This document shows positions 45,038 through 53,702 of a stretch of 64,000 nt of DNA, one piece after another. Under the pieces are notes generated by a model. That model was not told where the DNA came from, searched no databases, and saw only the letters and a list, made by a program, of their open reading frames with translations. The first letter of the stretch is position 1; every line of letters starts with the position of its first letter. The position numbers and the translations under genes were made by a program. This DNA comes from CAZCWX01 sp964502465 (GTDB lineage Bacteria; Desulfobacterota; Binatia; Bin18). The stretch is from positions 30,148 to 94,147 of the forward strand of contig CAZCWX010000076.1 of assembly GCA_964502465.1 (NCBI GenBank), in the 5' to 3' direction.

Positions 45038-46669
45038 TTAGAACGTGCCGAAGCGCAATTTCCTGCGCAGACGGTTACGAAAGTAGATCGCAGCCAGATT
45101 GAGGACAATGATAACCACGATGAGCAACAATGTAGTGATGTATACCATAGGTTTTGCCGCTTCAACGTTTGGCGATTGAAACCCGACATCATAGATGTGA
45201 AAGCCCAGGTGCATGAATTTTCGTTCAAGGTGCAGGAACGGCCAGTGCGAATCCAGCGGCAAGTTCGGCGCGAGTTTGACGACGCCGGTAATCATCAGAG
45301 GAGCGACCTCTCCTGCACCTCTGGCCATCGCCAGGATCATACCGGTGAGGATCCCTGGCAGGGCGCCAGGCAAGACAATCTTGCGAATCGTTTCCCACTT
45401 GGTTGCCCCAACGGCTAATGACCCCTCTCGCCACTCTCGCGGAATCGAGGCCAGCGATTCTTCCGTTGCCACAATGACGACCGGAACAGTCAACAACGCC
45501 AGGGTGAGGGAGGCCCAGAGGATTCCCCCGGTGCCGTATGTTGGCGTTGGCAGCGCTTCGGGATAGAAGAACGTGTCAATGGTTCCCCCAATCAGGTAGA
45601 CGAAAAAACCGAGGCCAAAAACGCCGAAGACAATAGAGGGCACGCCGGCGAGATTATTGACCGCGATCCGCACCGCGCGTACCAGTGGTCCCTGCTTAGC
45701 GTACTCCTGCAGATACAGAGCGGCAATCACACCAAACGGCACTACAACGATACTCATGAGAATGACCATCATCACTGTGCCGAAAATAGCCGGGAACACG
45801 CCACCCTCGGTGTTGGACTCGCGTGGGTCGTCCCAGACAAATTCCCAGAATCTGGTCAGATAGAGCCCTAAGCGCTGTGTCCAACTCATGTCGTTGGGCA
45901 GATACGCGCGCACGACCTCAGCGATTGGTAAGTCTTTTTCGCGTCCACCCGCCGCTTCGACAATGATACGGTAGCGGGCATTTTCTGCAGCCAAGGTGCG
46001 CCGCTCCGCGGCTTTCTCGTTGTAGCGTTCTTGCCACACGGCGATGTCCTTTTCGAGGGCAGCAATCCGTTGCGCGGCCCGTTGCGGGTCGCGCTCCTCC
46101 ATCCCCACGCGTCTGATGGCCAGCCGCAATCGTTCAAGATTATAGTTGATATCGCCGATCTCTTTCTTCTCGATATAACGGATGCGAGCGAGCGTTGCTT
46201 GAGTGCGCGGATGAATCTCCTGGAACGCCTGCCAACTCTCGGCGGACCCGGTGGCCACGACCTGACCATCTTCACGGACCTCTTTGAGAAAGCCGAACAG
46301 CGGCCCCCACTCCCAGCGGGCAAAGTAGATGGCATCCGGCGGATAACTGCGGCTGACGATCTGATCATTGTCGATCCAGCGAAAATCCGCGCCATAGAGG
46401 TCGCGGTTGCCCACTTGAAACTGAGTGCGATAGCGTGGTGCGCCCTCTTGGGTCAACAAGTGGGGAATTTCTTCGTGCACCCGGACAATCCCCATCGTGA
46501 CACTGCCATCGTGCAGGGTAGCCATCTCCATGGTTGTCGGCCAGAAGAAACCCAAGGCATTGACACCGATCACCCAGAGCAACGACACAATCATAATCAG
46601 GCCGAAGCCCAGGGCTCCGCCTGTCAGCCAGATAAACGGGTCTCCACTTTTCCAAAAACCTTTGAGCAC
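45038..46669 (-). CDS. pstA: Phosphate ABC permease PstA, with periplasmic insert
   Basis: 543 residues against ~300 in E. coli. The first helix (FGLIMIVSLLWVIGVNALGF) is followed by a ~220-residue extracytoplasmic insert with a coiled-coil part (RIAALEKDIAVWQERYNEKA) before the standard permease core, which has the EAA-type loop EGSLAVGATKWETIRKIVLP. Long PstA proteins occur in Pseudomonas and Vibrio. GTG 46669 follows GAGGTGA. 14 nt separate it from pstC. Confidence 0.93.
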   Translation of the reverse strand: MLKGFWKSGDPFIWLTGGALGFGLIMIVSLLWVIGVNALGFFWPTTMEMATLHDGSVTMGIVRVHEEIPHLLTQEGAPRYRTQFQVGNRDLYGADFRWIDNDQIVSRSYPPDAIYFARWEWGPLFGFLKEVREDGQVVATGSAESWQAFQEIHPRTQATLARIRYIEKKEIGDINYNLERLRLAIRRVGMEERDPQRAAQRIAALEKDIAVWQERYNEKAAERRTLAAENARYRIIVEAAGGREKDLPIAEVVRAYLPNDMSWTQRLGLYLTRFWEFVWDDPRESNTEGGVFPAIFGTVMMVILMSIVVVPFGVIAALYLQEYAKQGPLVRAVRIAVNNLAGVPSIVFGVFGLGFFVYLIGGTIDTFFYPEALPTPTYGTGGILWASLTLALLTVPVVIVATEESLASIPREWREGSLAVGATKWETIRKIVLPGALPGILTGMILAMARGAGEVAPLMITGVVKLAPNLPLDSHWPFLHLERKFMHLGFHIYDVGFQSPNVEAAKPMVYITTLLLIVVIIVLNLAAIYFRNRLRRKLRFGTF

Positions 46670-46683
46670 GGGATCACCTCACT

Positions 46684-49035
46684 TCAAACGCGGCTGTAGC
46701 GCTCGCGCAACCGTTGGCGCACGATTTCCGCGGCCGTGTTGACGATGAAGGTCAGGATAAACAGGAGCAAGGCGGCCAGGAACAACACGCGGTACAAGGT
46801 GCCGCCGTGTGGTGCTTCCGGAATCTCCACGGCGATATTGGCCGACAGGGCACGGAACCCATTGAATGGGCTAAAGTCCATCACCGGCGTGTTGCCGGTC
46901 GCCATCAGCACAATCATCGTCTCGCCTACGGCGCGGCCAAAGCCAATCATGATCGCCGAGAACACCCCAGGACTGGCGGTTGGCATCACCACCCGCAGCG
47001 CAGTCTGCCAGCGGGTTGCCCCGAGCGCCAGCGACCCCGAGATCAGATGTTGCGGGACGTTCGAGAAGGCATCTTCACAGATAGTGTAAATAATCGGGAT
47101 GACGGCAAACCCCATGGCAAAGCCGACGACCATGGAATTACGTGGGTCATAGCGCATGCCGGTCGTGTCGAAGAGCCACTGGGGAAAATTGCCATTGAAA
47201 AAGAAGGCCTCTATGGTGCCATTGAAGCTCACACAGGCATAGACGGTGAGCACCAGCACTGGGCACAGAACGGCAAGCTCTGAGCCGGATTTGAGCACGA
47301 GACGTATCGAGAGTGGGATCAAGCGCCACAGAAACGCCGCAAGCAGGGTCATCGTTGGCAAAGCAAAAAACATCAGGAACACCGCCGGAACGATCTGTTC
47401 CACCAACGGCGCGAGCCACAGCCCGGCAAAAAACCCCAACACAACGCTGGGCAAGGCCGCCATGATCTCCATCGACGGTTTAATGAGATTGCGCAGGGTG
47501 GGATGGAGAAATTGCGAGGTATAAATCGCCGCACAGATACTGATGGGCACAGCGAGCAACAGCGCGTAAAAGGTGCCCTTGAGCGTGCCATAGGCGAGTG
47601 GGGTGAGACTGAATTTCGCTTCGAAGTCATCAGTCCCGCCGGTGGATTGCCAGGTGTATTCTGGCTGTTCGTAGCCTTCGTACCACACCTTGCCAAAGAG
47701 GGTTTTCAGCGTGATCTCTGGATGTGGGTTGCGCAGCTTCCAGCGGAAGAACTCTCCTTCAGTATTTGTGGCCACAAGGCCATCTGCCTTCGGCGCAAAC
47801 GCCAGCAACGGAATGGGGTGGGCATCCGTGGGCAGTTGCAGCAAGGTTTGCTCGGAGGTGCTGTGCTGTAGCATAACGGTGCCAGCAGCATCGGCGGACA
47901 GGAACCCTTTGTCACGCGGCGACGTGGCAAAGGCAGTGACCGGAGCGCTGTGGGGGAGAAATTGGTGGACCCGGCGGTACGGAAGTTTGGTCGGGTCTTT
48001 TTGGTCTCGTATCTGAAACCAAATATTCACACCACCGGCCGTATCCCCAACGATCAAAGACCGGTCGCCAAGGACCCACCCCAGGGCACTAATGCCGGCA
48101 CCGGGAGCGGTGGCTGCAGCGAAGGTTTCCATAAACTGTGGATGTTCGGGATTGTCGATATGCCAATGCAAGACCTCACCAGTTGCCGTGCCAACTAAGA
48201 GATTTAATTGAAAGCGATCAAAGGCTACGGCCGTGACATCTGCCGTCAGCTCAGCAGAGAGCTCGAGATGATGCTCTTGCACTGGCGCCGGTCCAATGAG
48301 AGTGCGACGTGCTCGTTGCGCGAGGAAGAACAGTCGGCGTGGACCAGTCAGCGCGGCGGTGGAGGTTTTGCCTCCGTCCTTTCGATACACGAGCCCGGTG
48401 ATCGCCTGGCCGGCTGGATCGAGACGAAGCGGCTCTTGTTCGTCCACTGTTGGGATACTCGTGCGTTTCCCCTCTGGAAAGGTAACGACAAAATTGATGA
48501 CCAGTGGAATGACCAGACCATCGGTCGTACCAACTGCGACAATGTGGTCAATGCCGTTTGTGTACGCCACGGTTGGGCTGCGCTCTTGTAAAGCATTGAT
48601 AGTATAGCGGTGTATGAGGCTATTGTCGTGCAGTGAGAAGAAATCGACAGTTCCAGCGCTGGTCACGACATAGGCAATCTCCTGGTATTCTTCTATCCCA
48701 ACGGCCAGAGGGCGATCACTGGCAGTAGAGAGACCAGGGAGACCTGCAGCCGCCGCCGGCTGATCGGCTGCTTCGATGAGCGGCAGCAGATCGATAGTCT
48801 CCTGTGGCGTCGCCACCGCTGGCAGGAGCAGGGGCAACACTTCAGCGACAATCACGATAAGGATTGCGACAATGCTGGCGATCGTGACCAGACCACCGGC
48901 AGTGATAAAAACGGTCGCACCTTTATCTGCCAGTTTCTTGCGTTGTACCCGGCTCTTGTCCTCGGCGGTGGACAGGCGCGGCTCGCCTTGCTGCGGAGCC
49001 GCCTCCTGCTCCTCGACCTGCTGCATATCCGACAT
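46684..49035 (-). CDS. pstC: Phosphate ABC permease PstC, with beta-propeller-like insert
   Basis: 783 residues against ~320 in E. coli. An N-terminal helix (VTIASIVAILIVIVAEVLPL) is followed by a ~400-residue periplasmic region with WD40/propeller-like repeats (LLVGTATGEVLHWHID, LIVGDTAGGVNIWFQI, GFLSADAAGTVMLQHS, GLVATNTEGEFFRWKL). The permease core carries SGSLALGATRWQTALRVVMP. Large PstC inserts are known in other Gram-negatives; the propeller reading is mine. It is preceded by a terminator-like hairpin. Confidence 0.92.
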   Translation of the reverse strand: MSDMQQVEEQEAAPQQGEPRLSTAEDKSRVQRKKLADKGATVFITAGGLVTIASIVAILIVIVAEVLPLLLPAVATPQETIDLLPLIEAADQPAAAAGLPGLSTASDRPLAVGIEEYQEIAYVVTSAGTVDFFSLHDNSLIHRYTINALQERSPTVAYTNGIDHIVAVGTTDGLVIPLVINFVVTFPEGKRTSIPTVDEQEPLRLDPAGQAITGLVYRKDGGKTSTAALTGPRRLFFLAQRARRTLIGPAPVQEHHLELSAELTADVTAVAFDRFQLNLLVGTATGEVLHWHIDNPEHPQFMETFAAATAPGAGISALGWVLGDRSLIVGDTAGGVNIWFQIRDQKDPTKLPYRRVHQFLPHSAPVTAFATSPRDKGFLSADAAGTVMLQHSTSEQTLLQLPTDAHPIPLLAFAPKADGLVATNTEGEFFRWKLRNPHPEITLKTLFGKVWYEGYEQPEYTWQSTGGTDDFEAKFSLTPLAYGTLKGTFYALLLAVPISICAAIYTSQFLHPTLRNLIKPSMEIMAALPSVVLGFFAGLWLAPLVEQIVPAVFLMFFALPTMTLLAAFLWRLIPLSIRLVLKSGSELAVLCPVLVLTVYACVSFNGTIEAFFFNGNFPQWLFDTTGMRYDPRNSMVVGFAMGFAVIPIIYTICEDAFSNVPQHLISGSLALGATRWQTALRVVMPTASPGVFSAIMIGFGRAVGETMIVLMATGNTPVMDFSPFNGFRALSANIAVEIPEAPHGGTLYRVLFLAALLLFILTFIVNTAAEIVRQRLRERYSRV

Positions 49036-49046
49036 ATCTTATCCTT

Positions 49047-49090
49047 AAAAAAAAAGGAGGGGAGCCAGGTGATCCAGCGGCCTCCCCTCC
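49047..49090 (-). terminator. Intrinsic terminator / attenuator between pstS and pstC
   Basis: Reading the minus strand, GGAGGGGAG (49090-49082) pairs with CTCCCCTCC (49064-49056), with partial GCC/GGC pairing inside, followed by nine T residues (49055-49047). Its place between the binding protein and the permeases would give more pstS and porin mRNA than pstCAB mRNA. Confidence 0.85.
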
Positions 49091-49119
49091 CGTAGGTTGA
49101 TGTTACTTCATCGAAGGAG

Positions 49120-50103
49120 TTACTCGATAAGGGCGAGCTGTTGTTTGGCCAGTTCCGCCGTCAGCGGGTAGTAGCCGTCCTTTACCACTACTTCCTGCCC
49201 TTCTTTGCTGAAGACGAATTTTGCGAACTCTCTCATCAACGGGGCGAGCGGTTGATTGGGTGACTTGTTGATATACACATACAGGAGGCGACTGAGCGGA
49301 TAGTTGCCACCTATGACGTTCTCATAGTTTGCTGGATAAAAGGTTTCCCCTGCTTTTGCCGCGAGGGGGACGGCACGCACGCCAGAGGTCATGTAGCCGA
49401 TGCCGCTGTAGCCAGCGCCATTGCGGTCCTCGCTTACCCCCTGCACGACCGAGGCTGAGCCTGGTTGCTCTTTTACCTCATCTCTGTAATCCCCGTTACA
49501 GAGCGCGACCTCTTTGAAAAAGCCATAAGTGCCGGAGGCGGAGTTCCGGCCATACAGGCTGATCGGTGCGTTGGCCCACGTGCCATCGAGACCGGATTCT
49601 CCCCAGATGGAGACGCTTTTTACCTCACCGCAACGGCGGGTCTTGGAGAAGATGGCATCGACCTGCTGCATGGTCAGTCCTTGAATGGGGTTGTCTTTGT
49701 GGACGTACACCGCCAACGAGTCGAGTGCGGTACCCAACGCCGTTGGTTTATGGCCGTATTTTTTCTCGAAAGCATCGATCTCGGTGCCGCGCATTTCCCG
49801 CGACATGGGGCCGAGCTGCGCGGTGCCCTCGATGAGGGCTGGTGGGGCGGTGCTGGAGCCTTTGCCTTCGATCTGGATGTTGACGTTGGGATAGTATTTT
49901 TTGAACCCTTCGGCCCAGAGCGTCATCAGGTTGTTCAAGGTGTCTGAACCGATACTGTTCAAGTTGCCCGAAATGCCGCTCACCGGTTGGTAGGTTGGTA
50001 AGTTCTGGTCGACCTGTACGGCTTCCTGAGCCATGACTGACCCACGCAGGGCAAAGCTTAAAAGTGCTACCCCACACATTGCCACTGCAGTTCTTTGCAT
50101 CAT
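49120..50103 (-). CDS. pstS: Phosphate-binding protein PstS
   Basis: Periplasmic phosphate receptor. The signal peptide [20 protein letters not shown] ends near VMA-QE. Binding-site phrases are [36 protein letters not shown] and [17 protein letters not shown] 50103 (or 50100) is preceded by GAGGAGGT. About 327 residues. It follows the porin by about 75 nt and so belongs to the same transcript. Confidence 0.94.
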   Translation of the reverse strand: MMQRTAVAMCGVALLSFALRGSVMAQEAVQVDQNLPTYQPVSGISGNLNSIGSDTLNNLMTLWAEGFKKYYPNVNIQIEGKGSSTAPPALIEGTAQLGPMSREMRGTEIDAFEKKYGHKPTALGTALDSLAVYVHKDNPIQGLTMQQVDAIFSKTRRCGEVKSVSIWGESGLDGTWANAPISLYGRNSASGTYGFFKEVALCNGDYRDEVKEQPGSASVVQGVSEDRNGAGYSGIGYMTSGVRAVPLAAKAGETFYPANYENVIGGNYPLSRLLYVYINKSPNQPLAPLMREFAKFVFSKEGQEVVVKDGYYPLTAELAKQQLALIE

Positions 50104-50178
50104 GATAACCTCCTCTGGTGAAGATTTTTTATTCCCTGTCAAAAGTTACGAAATGATTACACATTCATGACCCTTCGG

Positions 50179-51531
50179 TTAAAAATCGACCTGGAAGCGT
50201 GCCGCGACTATGTTGGCTTCTCCTGAATTCTGCAGGTTAGCCAGCGTATAGTTGAGTTTGAACGCCACGTTAGGATTGAGATACCAGTTAACCCCAAGCG
50301 TGAAGTCGCCGAGCGTTCCACCTCTGACGTCGTCATCGCTAAGGTGGAGGTAGGAATAGCGCAATCCTACTTCCCAGGCGCCAAGACCGCCTTTGCCGTC
50401 GAAGTTGCGTTTCGGTTGGACCCGGCTGAATGCGCCACTGGAAGTACTGTAGACCCGGTTTTCGCCGGTGAGGAAATAGGTGCCGTATATATACCAGCCG
50501 TCAAAGTCGACATTTTTTGCGTTTGGCCTGTCAACGATCGCTTGTATCCACTCTCCCTGCAGAGAGAATGGTCCATACACCATAGCAACTTCTGGGTTGA
50601 TCAAATCAATGCCGTCCGTCACGATGTCATCGGTATCGACAAAGCGCGGCCCGAACGTCGTCTCTGGCCGTTGCTGGAAGCGGATGGTTTGGCCATCGCG
50701 AAATTTGTGGCTGTACGAGAGCCCGAGGTGAAGCATCTGCTTTCCCCGGTCTTCATACCAGGGCAAGCCAGTGACACGGCCCGTCAGGTTATATTCAGAG
50801 TCGGTGCCAAAGCCCTGACCGAACCCGTCAGTCTGCCGAAACGTCCCAAGCGCCCATGTCACGCGGCGGTCGAGGGCAGTATCCCGAATCCCCATACCGA
50901 CATTCCGTGATGGCGAGAACACGTTTGGCAGGGACCGTTCCAGGAATGTGATGTAGCGGCTGCTGGTCAGCTCCTCCAGGGAGAACGGTTCTTTGAATCG
51001 GCCCACGGTGTACGACCCGATCACGGGAAGTTTGTCGACGCGGATATACACATCGGTAAAGGTGGGTGTGCCGCTAGCAAAATCATACTCGGCTTTGTAT
51101 GAGGTATTCCCGTAAATCGAGCCTTCCAGGTTGATACGCGCCCGACGGAATCGGGTACCGTCCCCAATCTTGCCAAACTGGTCTCGGATCTCTTTGTCGG
51201 TGGAGAAAATCGCCCAGTCGTTTTGGATGCGTCCGCCGATCTTCAACTTGAAATCACCATCGCTACTGTCGAAGTTGAGACCCTCCTTCCAATACACTTT
51301 GAAGGCCAAGGGATCGACCTTCTTGGGTTCTGTTGCCGCTGCGACCTTTTCCTCTTCCGCCCGCGCTTTGCTCAACAGGTCGCGGTATTGCTGATCACTG
51401 ATCTGGTTGTTGGCCCGGAGGATATCCAGGATCTCCTCAGCCACGCTCTTCTTCTGCGCCTGCGCTGGGATTATCCCACAGAGCCCTAGTGCCATGATTC
51501 CTGTACACAGGGCAACTCCTATCTTTCGCAT
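50179..51531 (-). CDS. Phosphate-selective porin (OprO/OprP family)
   Basis: 450-residue outer-membrane porin. Signal peptide (GIMALGLCGIIPAQA) is followed by a short coiled coil (EEILDILRANNQISDQQYRD) that trimeric OprP-type porins carry, then beta-strand repeats (FKLKIGGRIQNDWAIF, NTSYKAEYDFASGTPTFTDV) and terminal aromatic F in ARFQVDF. Placed first in the pst operon, it would raise phosphate entry through the outer membrane. GGAAGGAAGGAGG precedes the ATG. Confidence 0.88.
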   Translation of the reverse strand: MRKIGVALCTGIMALGLCGIIPAQAQKKSVAEEILDILRANNQISDQQYRDLLSKARAEEEKVAAATEPKKVDPLAFKVYWKEGLNFDSSDGDFKLKIGGRIQNDWAIFSTDKEIRDQFGKIGDGTRFRRARINLEGSIYGNTSYKAEYDFASGTPTFTDVYIRVDKLPVIGSYTVGRFKEPFSLEELTSSRYITFLERSLPNVFSPSRNVGMGIRDTALDRRVTWALGTFRQTDGFGQGFGTDSEYNLTGRVTGLPWYEDRGKQMLHLGLSYSHKFRDGQTIRFQQRPETTFGPRFVDTDDIVTDGIDLINPEVAMVYGPFSLQGEWIQAIVDRPNAKNVDFDGWYIYGTYFLTGENRVYSTSSGAFSRVQPKRNFDGKGGLGAWEVGLRYSYLHLSDDDVRGGTLGDFTLGVNWYLNPNVAFKLNYTLANLQNSGEANIVAARFQVDF

Positions 51532-51672
51532 GTGAACGTCCTCCTTCCTTCCCTTCTTTACGTCATGAGTGTTCTTGGCATTTGGATCCGTTACTTTGCT
51601 CGTTCTATGTTTGGGTCATGAGGCAACACCTCCTTTCAGAGGGCGAACCTAGGGATAGGATGTTGCGAGACA

Positions 51673-51701
51673 ATGACAAGGAGATTATTTATCTGTGACG
51701 C
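51673..51701 (-). promoter_or_regulatory. Weak PhoB-box-like elements upstream of the porin-pst operon
   Basis: On the minus strand GCGTCAC (51701-51695) and TTGTCAT (51679-51673) resemble PhoB half-sites CTGTCAT and lie 22 nt (two helical turns) apart; the middle position (AAATAAT) does not match. They are about 145 nt ahead of the porin ATG. The location is right, but similarity is poor. Confidence 0.3.
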
Positions 51702-51773
51702 TCGCCGAGCGATGAGTATCGAACGACGATAGGTTACGGCCCAGAGCAAAGAACAGTACTGAAAAGAAAAATA

Positions 51774-52178
51774 TTAGAGGGGGCTCGCCCAACTCGGATC
51801 CATGCAGGTTGCCATCACGCTGTTCACCAGCAGGCAGAGTTCAGTGACTGAAAACGGCTTTCCCAGACAGTGACAGACTCCATTCCGGCGCAGTTCTTGT
51901 CTGAGTTGCGGGGACGCTAGCGCACTAACCACAATGACTGGCAGCGTGGCAATCTGCTTACGTGAATGAGCCCGCAACGCGCCGAGCACTTGCCAGCCAC
52001 TTTGCTGCGGCAACAATAAATCTAAGGTGAGCAAGTGCGGGGAGAAACTCTCTACCAGATGGAGCGCTTCCCCCCCGTTCACGGCAATGGCTATGCGATA
52101 TCCCGCTTGTTCCAGATTGTAGGCAATCAGATGTGCAATGCTGGTTTCATCTTCGACAACAAGAATTCGCTTCTCCAA
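51774..52178 (-). CDS. Single-domain response regulator
   Basis: 134-residue stand-alone receiver: acidic pair in ILVVEDETSIAHLI, phospho-acceptor Asp in LLTLDLLLPQQSGWQ and Lys in CLGKPFSVTEL. No output domain. TTG 52178 follows AGGAGGG by 7 nt. The N-terminus (VEDETSIAHLIAYNLEQAGY) resembles that of PhoB, so it may compete for or relay phosphate from PhoR. That is inference from location. Confidence 0.85.
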   Translation of the reverse strand: MEKRILVVEDETSIAHLIAYNLEQAGYRIAIAVNGGEALHLVESFSPHLLTLDLLLPQQSGWQVLGALRAHSRKQIATLPVIVVSALASPQLRQELRRNGVCHCLGKPFSVTELCLLVNSVMATCMDPSWASPL

Positions 52179-52277
52179 GGCTGGCCCTCCTGCGGCACAA
52201 AGATAGGTGCGCTCTTTTGCCGGGGTGTGGAGAAGTGGTGAAAATTGTGTGAATCCACAGGGAAATCCACAGCGGTA

Positions 52278-52487
52278 TCACGCATCGCTCTGTGAGGTTG
52301 GTGAAGACGTGCGCTGTTCGACAAGGGCGAGGGCGCGTTGAAAGTCTTCACTCGTCACACGGAAGTGGCGCAACAAGCGATACGAGTCAACCAGATCAGC
52401 TGGATAGCGACACAGGTGCTCGGCCAGGCGTTCGGCCGGGTCGGTGGTTGGATCTGTATATGGGGGGAATTGCTGCGAGTCTGTCAT
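52278..52487 (-). CDS. Small protein downstream of PhoB boxes
   Basis: 69 residues, soluble and helical (AERLAEHLCRYPADLVDSYR, VTSEDFQRALALVEQ). ATG 52487 has GAGGA 6-7 nt upstream; an ATG at 52493 touches it. No family recognised. It lies about 100 nt downstream of a triple TGTCAT array on the same strand, which strongly suggests phosphate-starvation control, and it precedes the single-domain receiver gene by 99 nt. Confidence 0.6.
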   Translation of the reverse strand: MTDSQQFPPYTDPTTDPAERLAEHLCRYPADLVDSYRLLRHFRVTSEDFQRALALVEQRTSSPTSQSDA

Positions 52488-52589
52488 GGACATTCCTCTC
52501 TATTCTTATGGTTTATCGTCATTGCTGAGGCTGTTAAGTATTCTTCTCAATCGCCGATAGGATCATGGGTGCTATCGTTACTGTGAAAT

Positions 52590-52617
52590 ATGACATGAGA
52601 ATGACAGCCATATGACA
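52590..52617 (-). promoter_or_regulatory. Triple PhoB box
   Basis: On the minus strand TGTCAT occurs three times at exactly 11-nt spacing (52617-52612, 52606-52601, 52595-52590). This is the tandem half-site layout of PhoB-binding DNA, with the first as TTGTCAT and the second as CTGTCAT. A possible -10 (TAACGAT) follows about 10 nt downstream. It points at the small gene at 52487. Confidence 0.75.
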
Positions 52618-52738
52618 AAATGAAGAAGTATCTTCCTCGGCCAGGTTGGTTCTTCACTAGAATTTTATCTTCCTGTCATGTCGCTGTAGAACCGCATGCC
52701 TAGAATCTTGGTAAAATTCTGCCTGAGAGGAGTACTTC

Positions 52739-52966
52739 ATGTCAGCTGAGCAGTCGAAGCCCCCGTTTCTTTTACTCTCTCCCCACTGGAGGAGCCGACT
52801 CCAGCGTGTTGCTGCAGCGTGCTTTCTCTCGCCTAATGATTTTGCTCGGGAGGCGATCGAGGCCGAGATTGTTAAACGGGAGATCCTATTAGAGCAGCAA
52901 GGGGGGATCGATCCTCAATGGTACACACTTTTCACTACGTCCTTATCAAACAATAGACTCCAATAA
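52739..52966 (+). CDS. Small hypothetical protein, possibly ribbon-helix-helix-like
   Basis: 75 residues with a helical centre (RLQRVAAACFLSPNDFAREA, then IEAEIVKREILLEQ) reminiscent of ribbon-helix-helix proteins, though the leading strand is not clear. GAGAGGAGT precedes ATG 52739. It is followed 12 nt later by a DUF971-like gene, so the two form a transcript. The upstream region shares the PhoB-box array with the divergent gene. Function unknown. Confidence 0.6.
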   Translation: MSAEQSKPPFLLLSPHWRSRLQRVAAACFLSPNDFAREAIEAEIVKREILLEQQGGIDPQWYTLFTTSLSNNRLQ

Positions 52967-52978
52967 GGAGACACTGCA

Positions 52979-53197
52979 GTGCAAACACAACGAATCTTGA
53001 CGAATACAAGCGGCGAGAATGGCGCCAGCCTCGCACAGGAAGGTATTGTGGTATGGGATCAGCAGGGGTTAGTCGTGGTATGGCCAGATGGGCATAGCAC
53101 CCGCCTCTCATGGGCAACCATACGGCACGCCTGCCAGTGTGCGGAATGTCGCGAGCAGCGCGAACACCACACCCAGCCTGTGGCGATGCATCCTTAG
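52979..53197 (+). CDS. Short DUF971-like protein
   Basis: 72 residues. The core GLVVVWPDGHSTRLSWATIR and HACQCAECREQ matches DUF971 (W-x-D-G-H, W-L-R-x-x-C-x-C-A-x-C), the N-terminal domain of gamma-butyrobetaine hydroxylases that also exists alone near Fe-S and redox genes. The three cysteines could bind metal. GTG 52979 has AAGGAG 10 nt upstream. It converges on padR with a 2-nt gap. Confidence 0.68.
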   Translation: MQTQRILTNTSGENGASLAQEGIVVWDQQGLVVVWPDGHSTRLSWATIRHACQCAECREQREHHTQPVAMHP

Positions 53198-53199
53198 TA

Positions 53200-53589
53200 T
53201 TACAGGTGCTGCGACACCGAAACCTCCTGAGGCAGGGCTGTTGAAGGAGGCTTCTCATCAAATATAATTTCTGCCGTGAGCCCGGTGAGTTCTTTTCGAA
53301 CTGCCGCAAGACAAGAGCGACCTTTGTCTGTGAGTTCATAGTATTTGCGCACCCGGCCCCTGGTCACCCGCATACGGCAGCGCAGGAGTCGCTGTTTCTC
53401 TAGGGTATGCAGGAGAGGGTACAGGCTGCCCGGGCTCATGTGGTAGCCGAAACGGCGGAACGAGCGGTTGAGCGCTTCTCCATACACGGGTTCTTGTCCC
53501 GCTTTGTGTAGAATGAAGAGCCTGACCATGCCTTGCAAAAACGCCCGGTAAATGTGATCTTCATGAGGTAATAGATCTTTTTTCAGCAT
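53200..53589 (-). CDS. PadR-family transcriptional regulator
   Basis: 129 residues with the PadR winged helix: GYHMSPGSLYPLLHTLEKQR, and VTRGRVRKYYELTDKGRSCL for the wing. The C-terminal helix that dimerises is short. It is transcribed divergently from the DUF5132-HMA2 genes, with about 110 nt between, and is therefore the likely local regulator of the 53.7-64 kb locus. The inducer is unknown. Confidence 0.85.
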   Translation of the reverse strand: MLKKDLLPHEDHIYRAFLQGMVRLFILHKAGQEPVYGEALNRSFRRFGYHMSPGSLYPLLHTLEKQRLLRCRMRVTRGRVRKYYELTDKGRSCLAAVRKELTGLTAEIIFDEKPPSTALPQEVSVSQHL

Positions 53590-53607
53590 ATATCTTTTAT
53601 CGAGTTG

Positions 53608-53636
53608 TTGACACGATTGTCACTCCTCAGTACTCA
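53608..53636 (+). promoter_or_regulatory. Possible promoter with overlapping palindrome
   Basis: TTGACA at 53608-53613 and TACTCA at 53631-53636 are 17 nt apart, about 70 nt before the first DUF5132 gene. The -35 overlaps the inverted repeat TGACA-CGAT-TGTCA (53609-53622), placed as an operator would be for repression by the divergent PadR protein. The -10 match is poor. Confidence 0.35.
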
Positions 53637-53702
53637 ATAAGGCCGCATGGGGGTTGCACCCTGATAAACAGACCATGAAATTTGTGTTACAGGAGGTCGG
53701 TC

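Noticed and set aside
51595..51632. Strong Shine-Dalgarno and a five-codon mini-frame in the porin leader (minus strand, ATG near 51617)
   Set aside because: Could be a leader peptide, but the frame is too short to judge and has no regulatory codon run.
51699..51711. Palindrome CGCTCG-C-CGAGCG upstream of the porin
   Set aside because: Short, GC-rich and not associated with a clear promoter or T-tract; likely chance.
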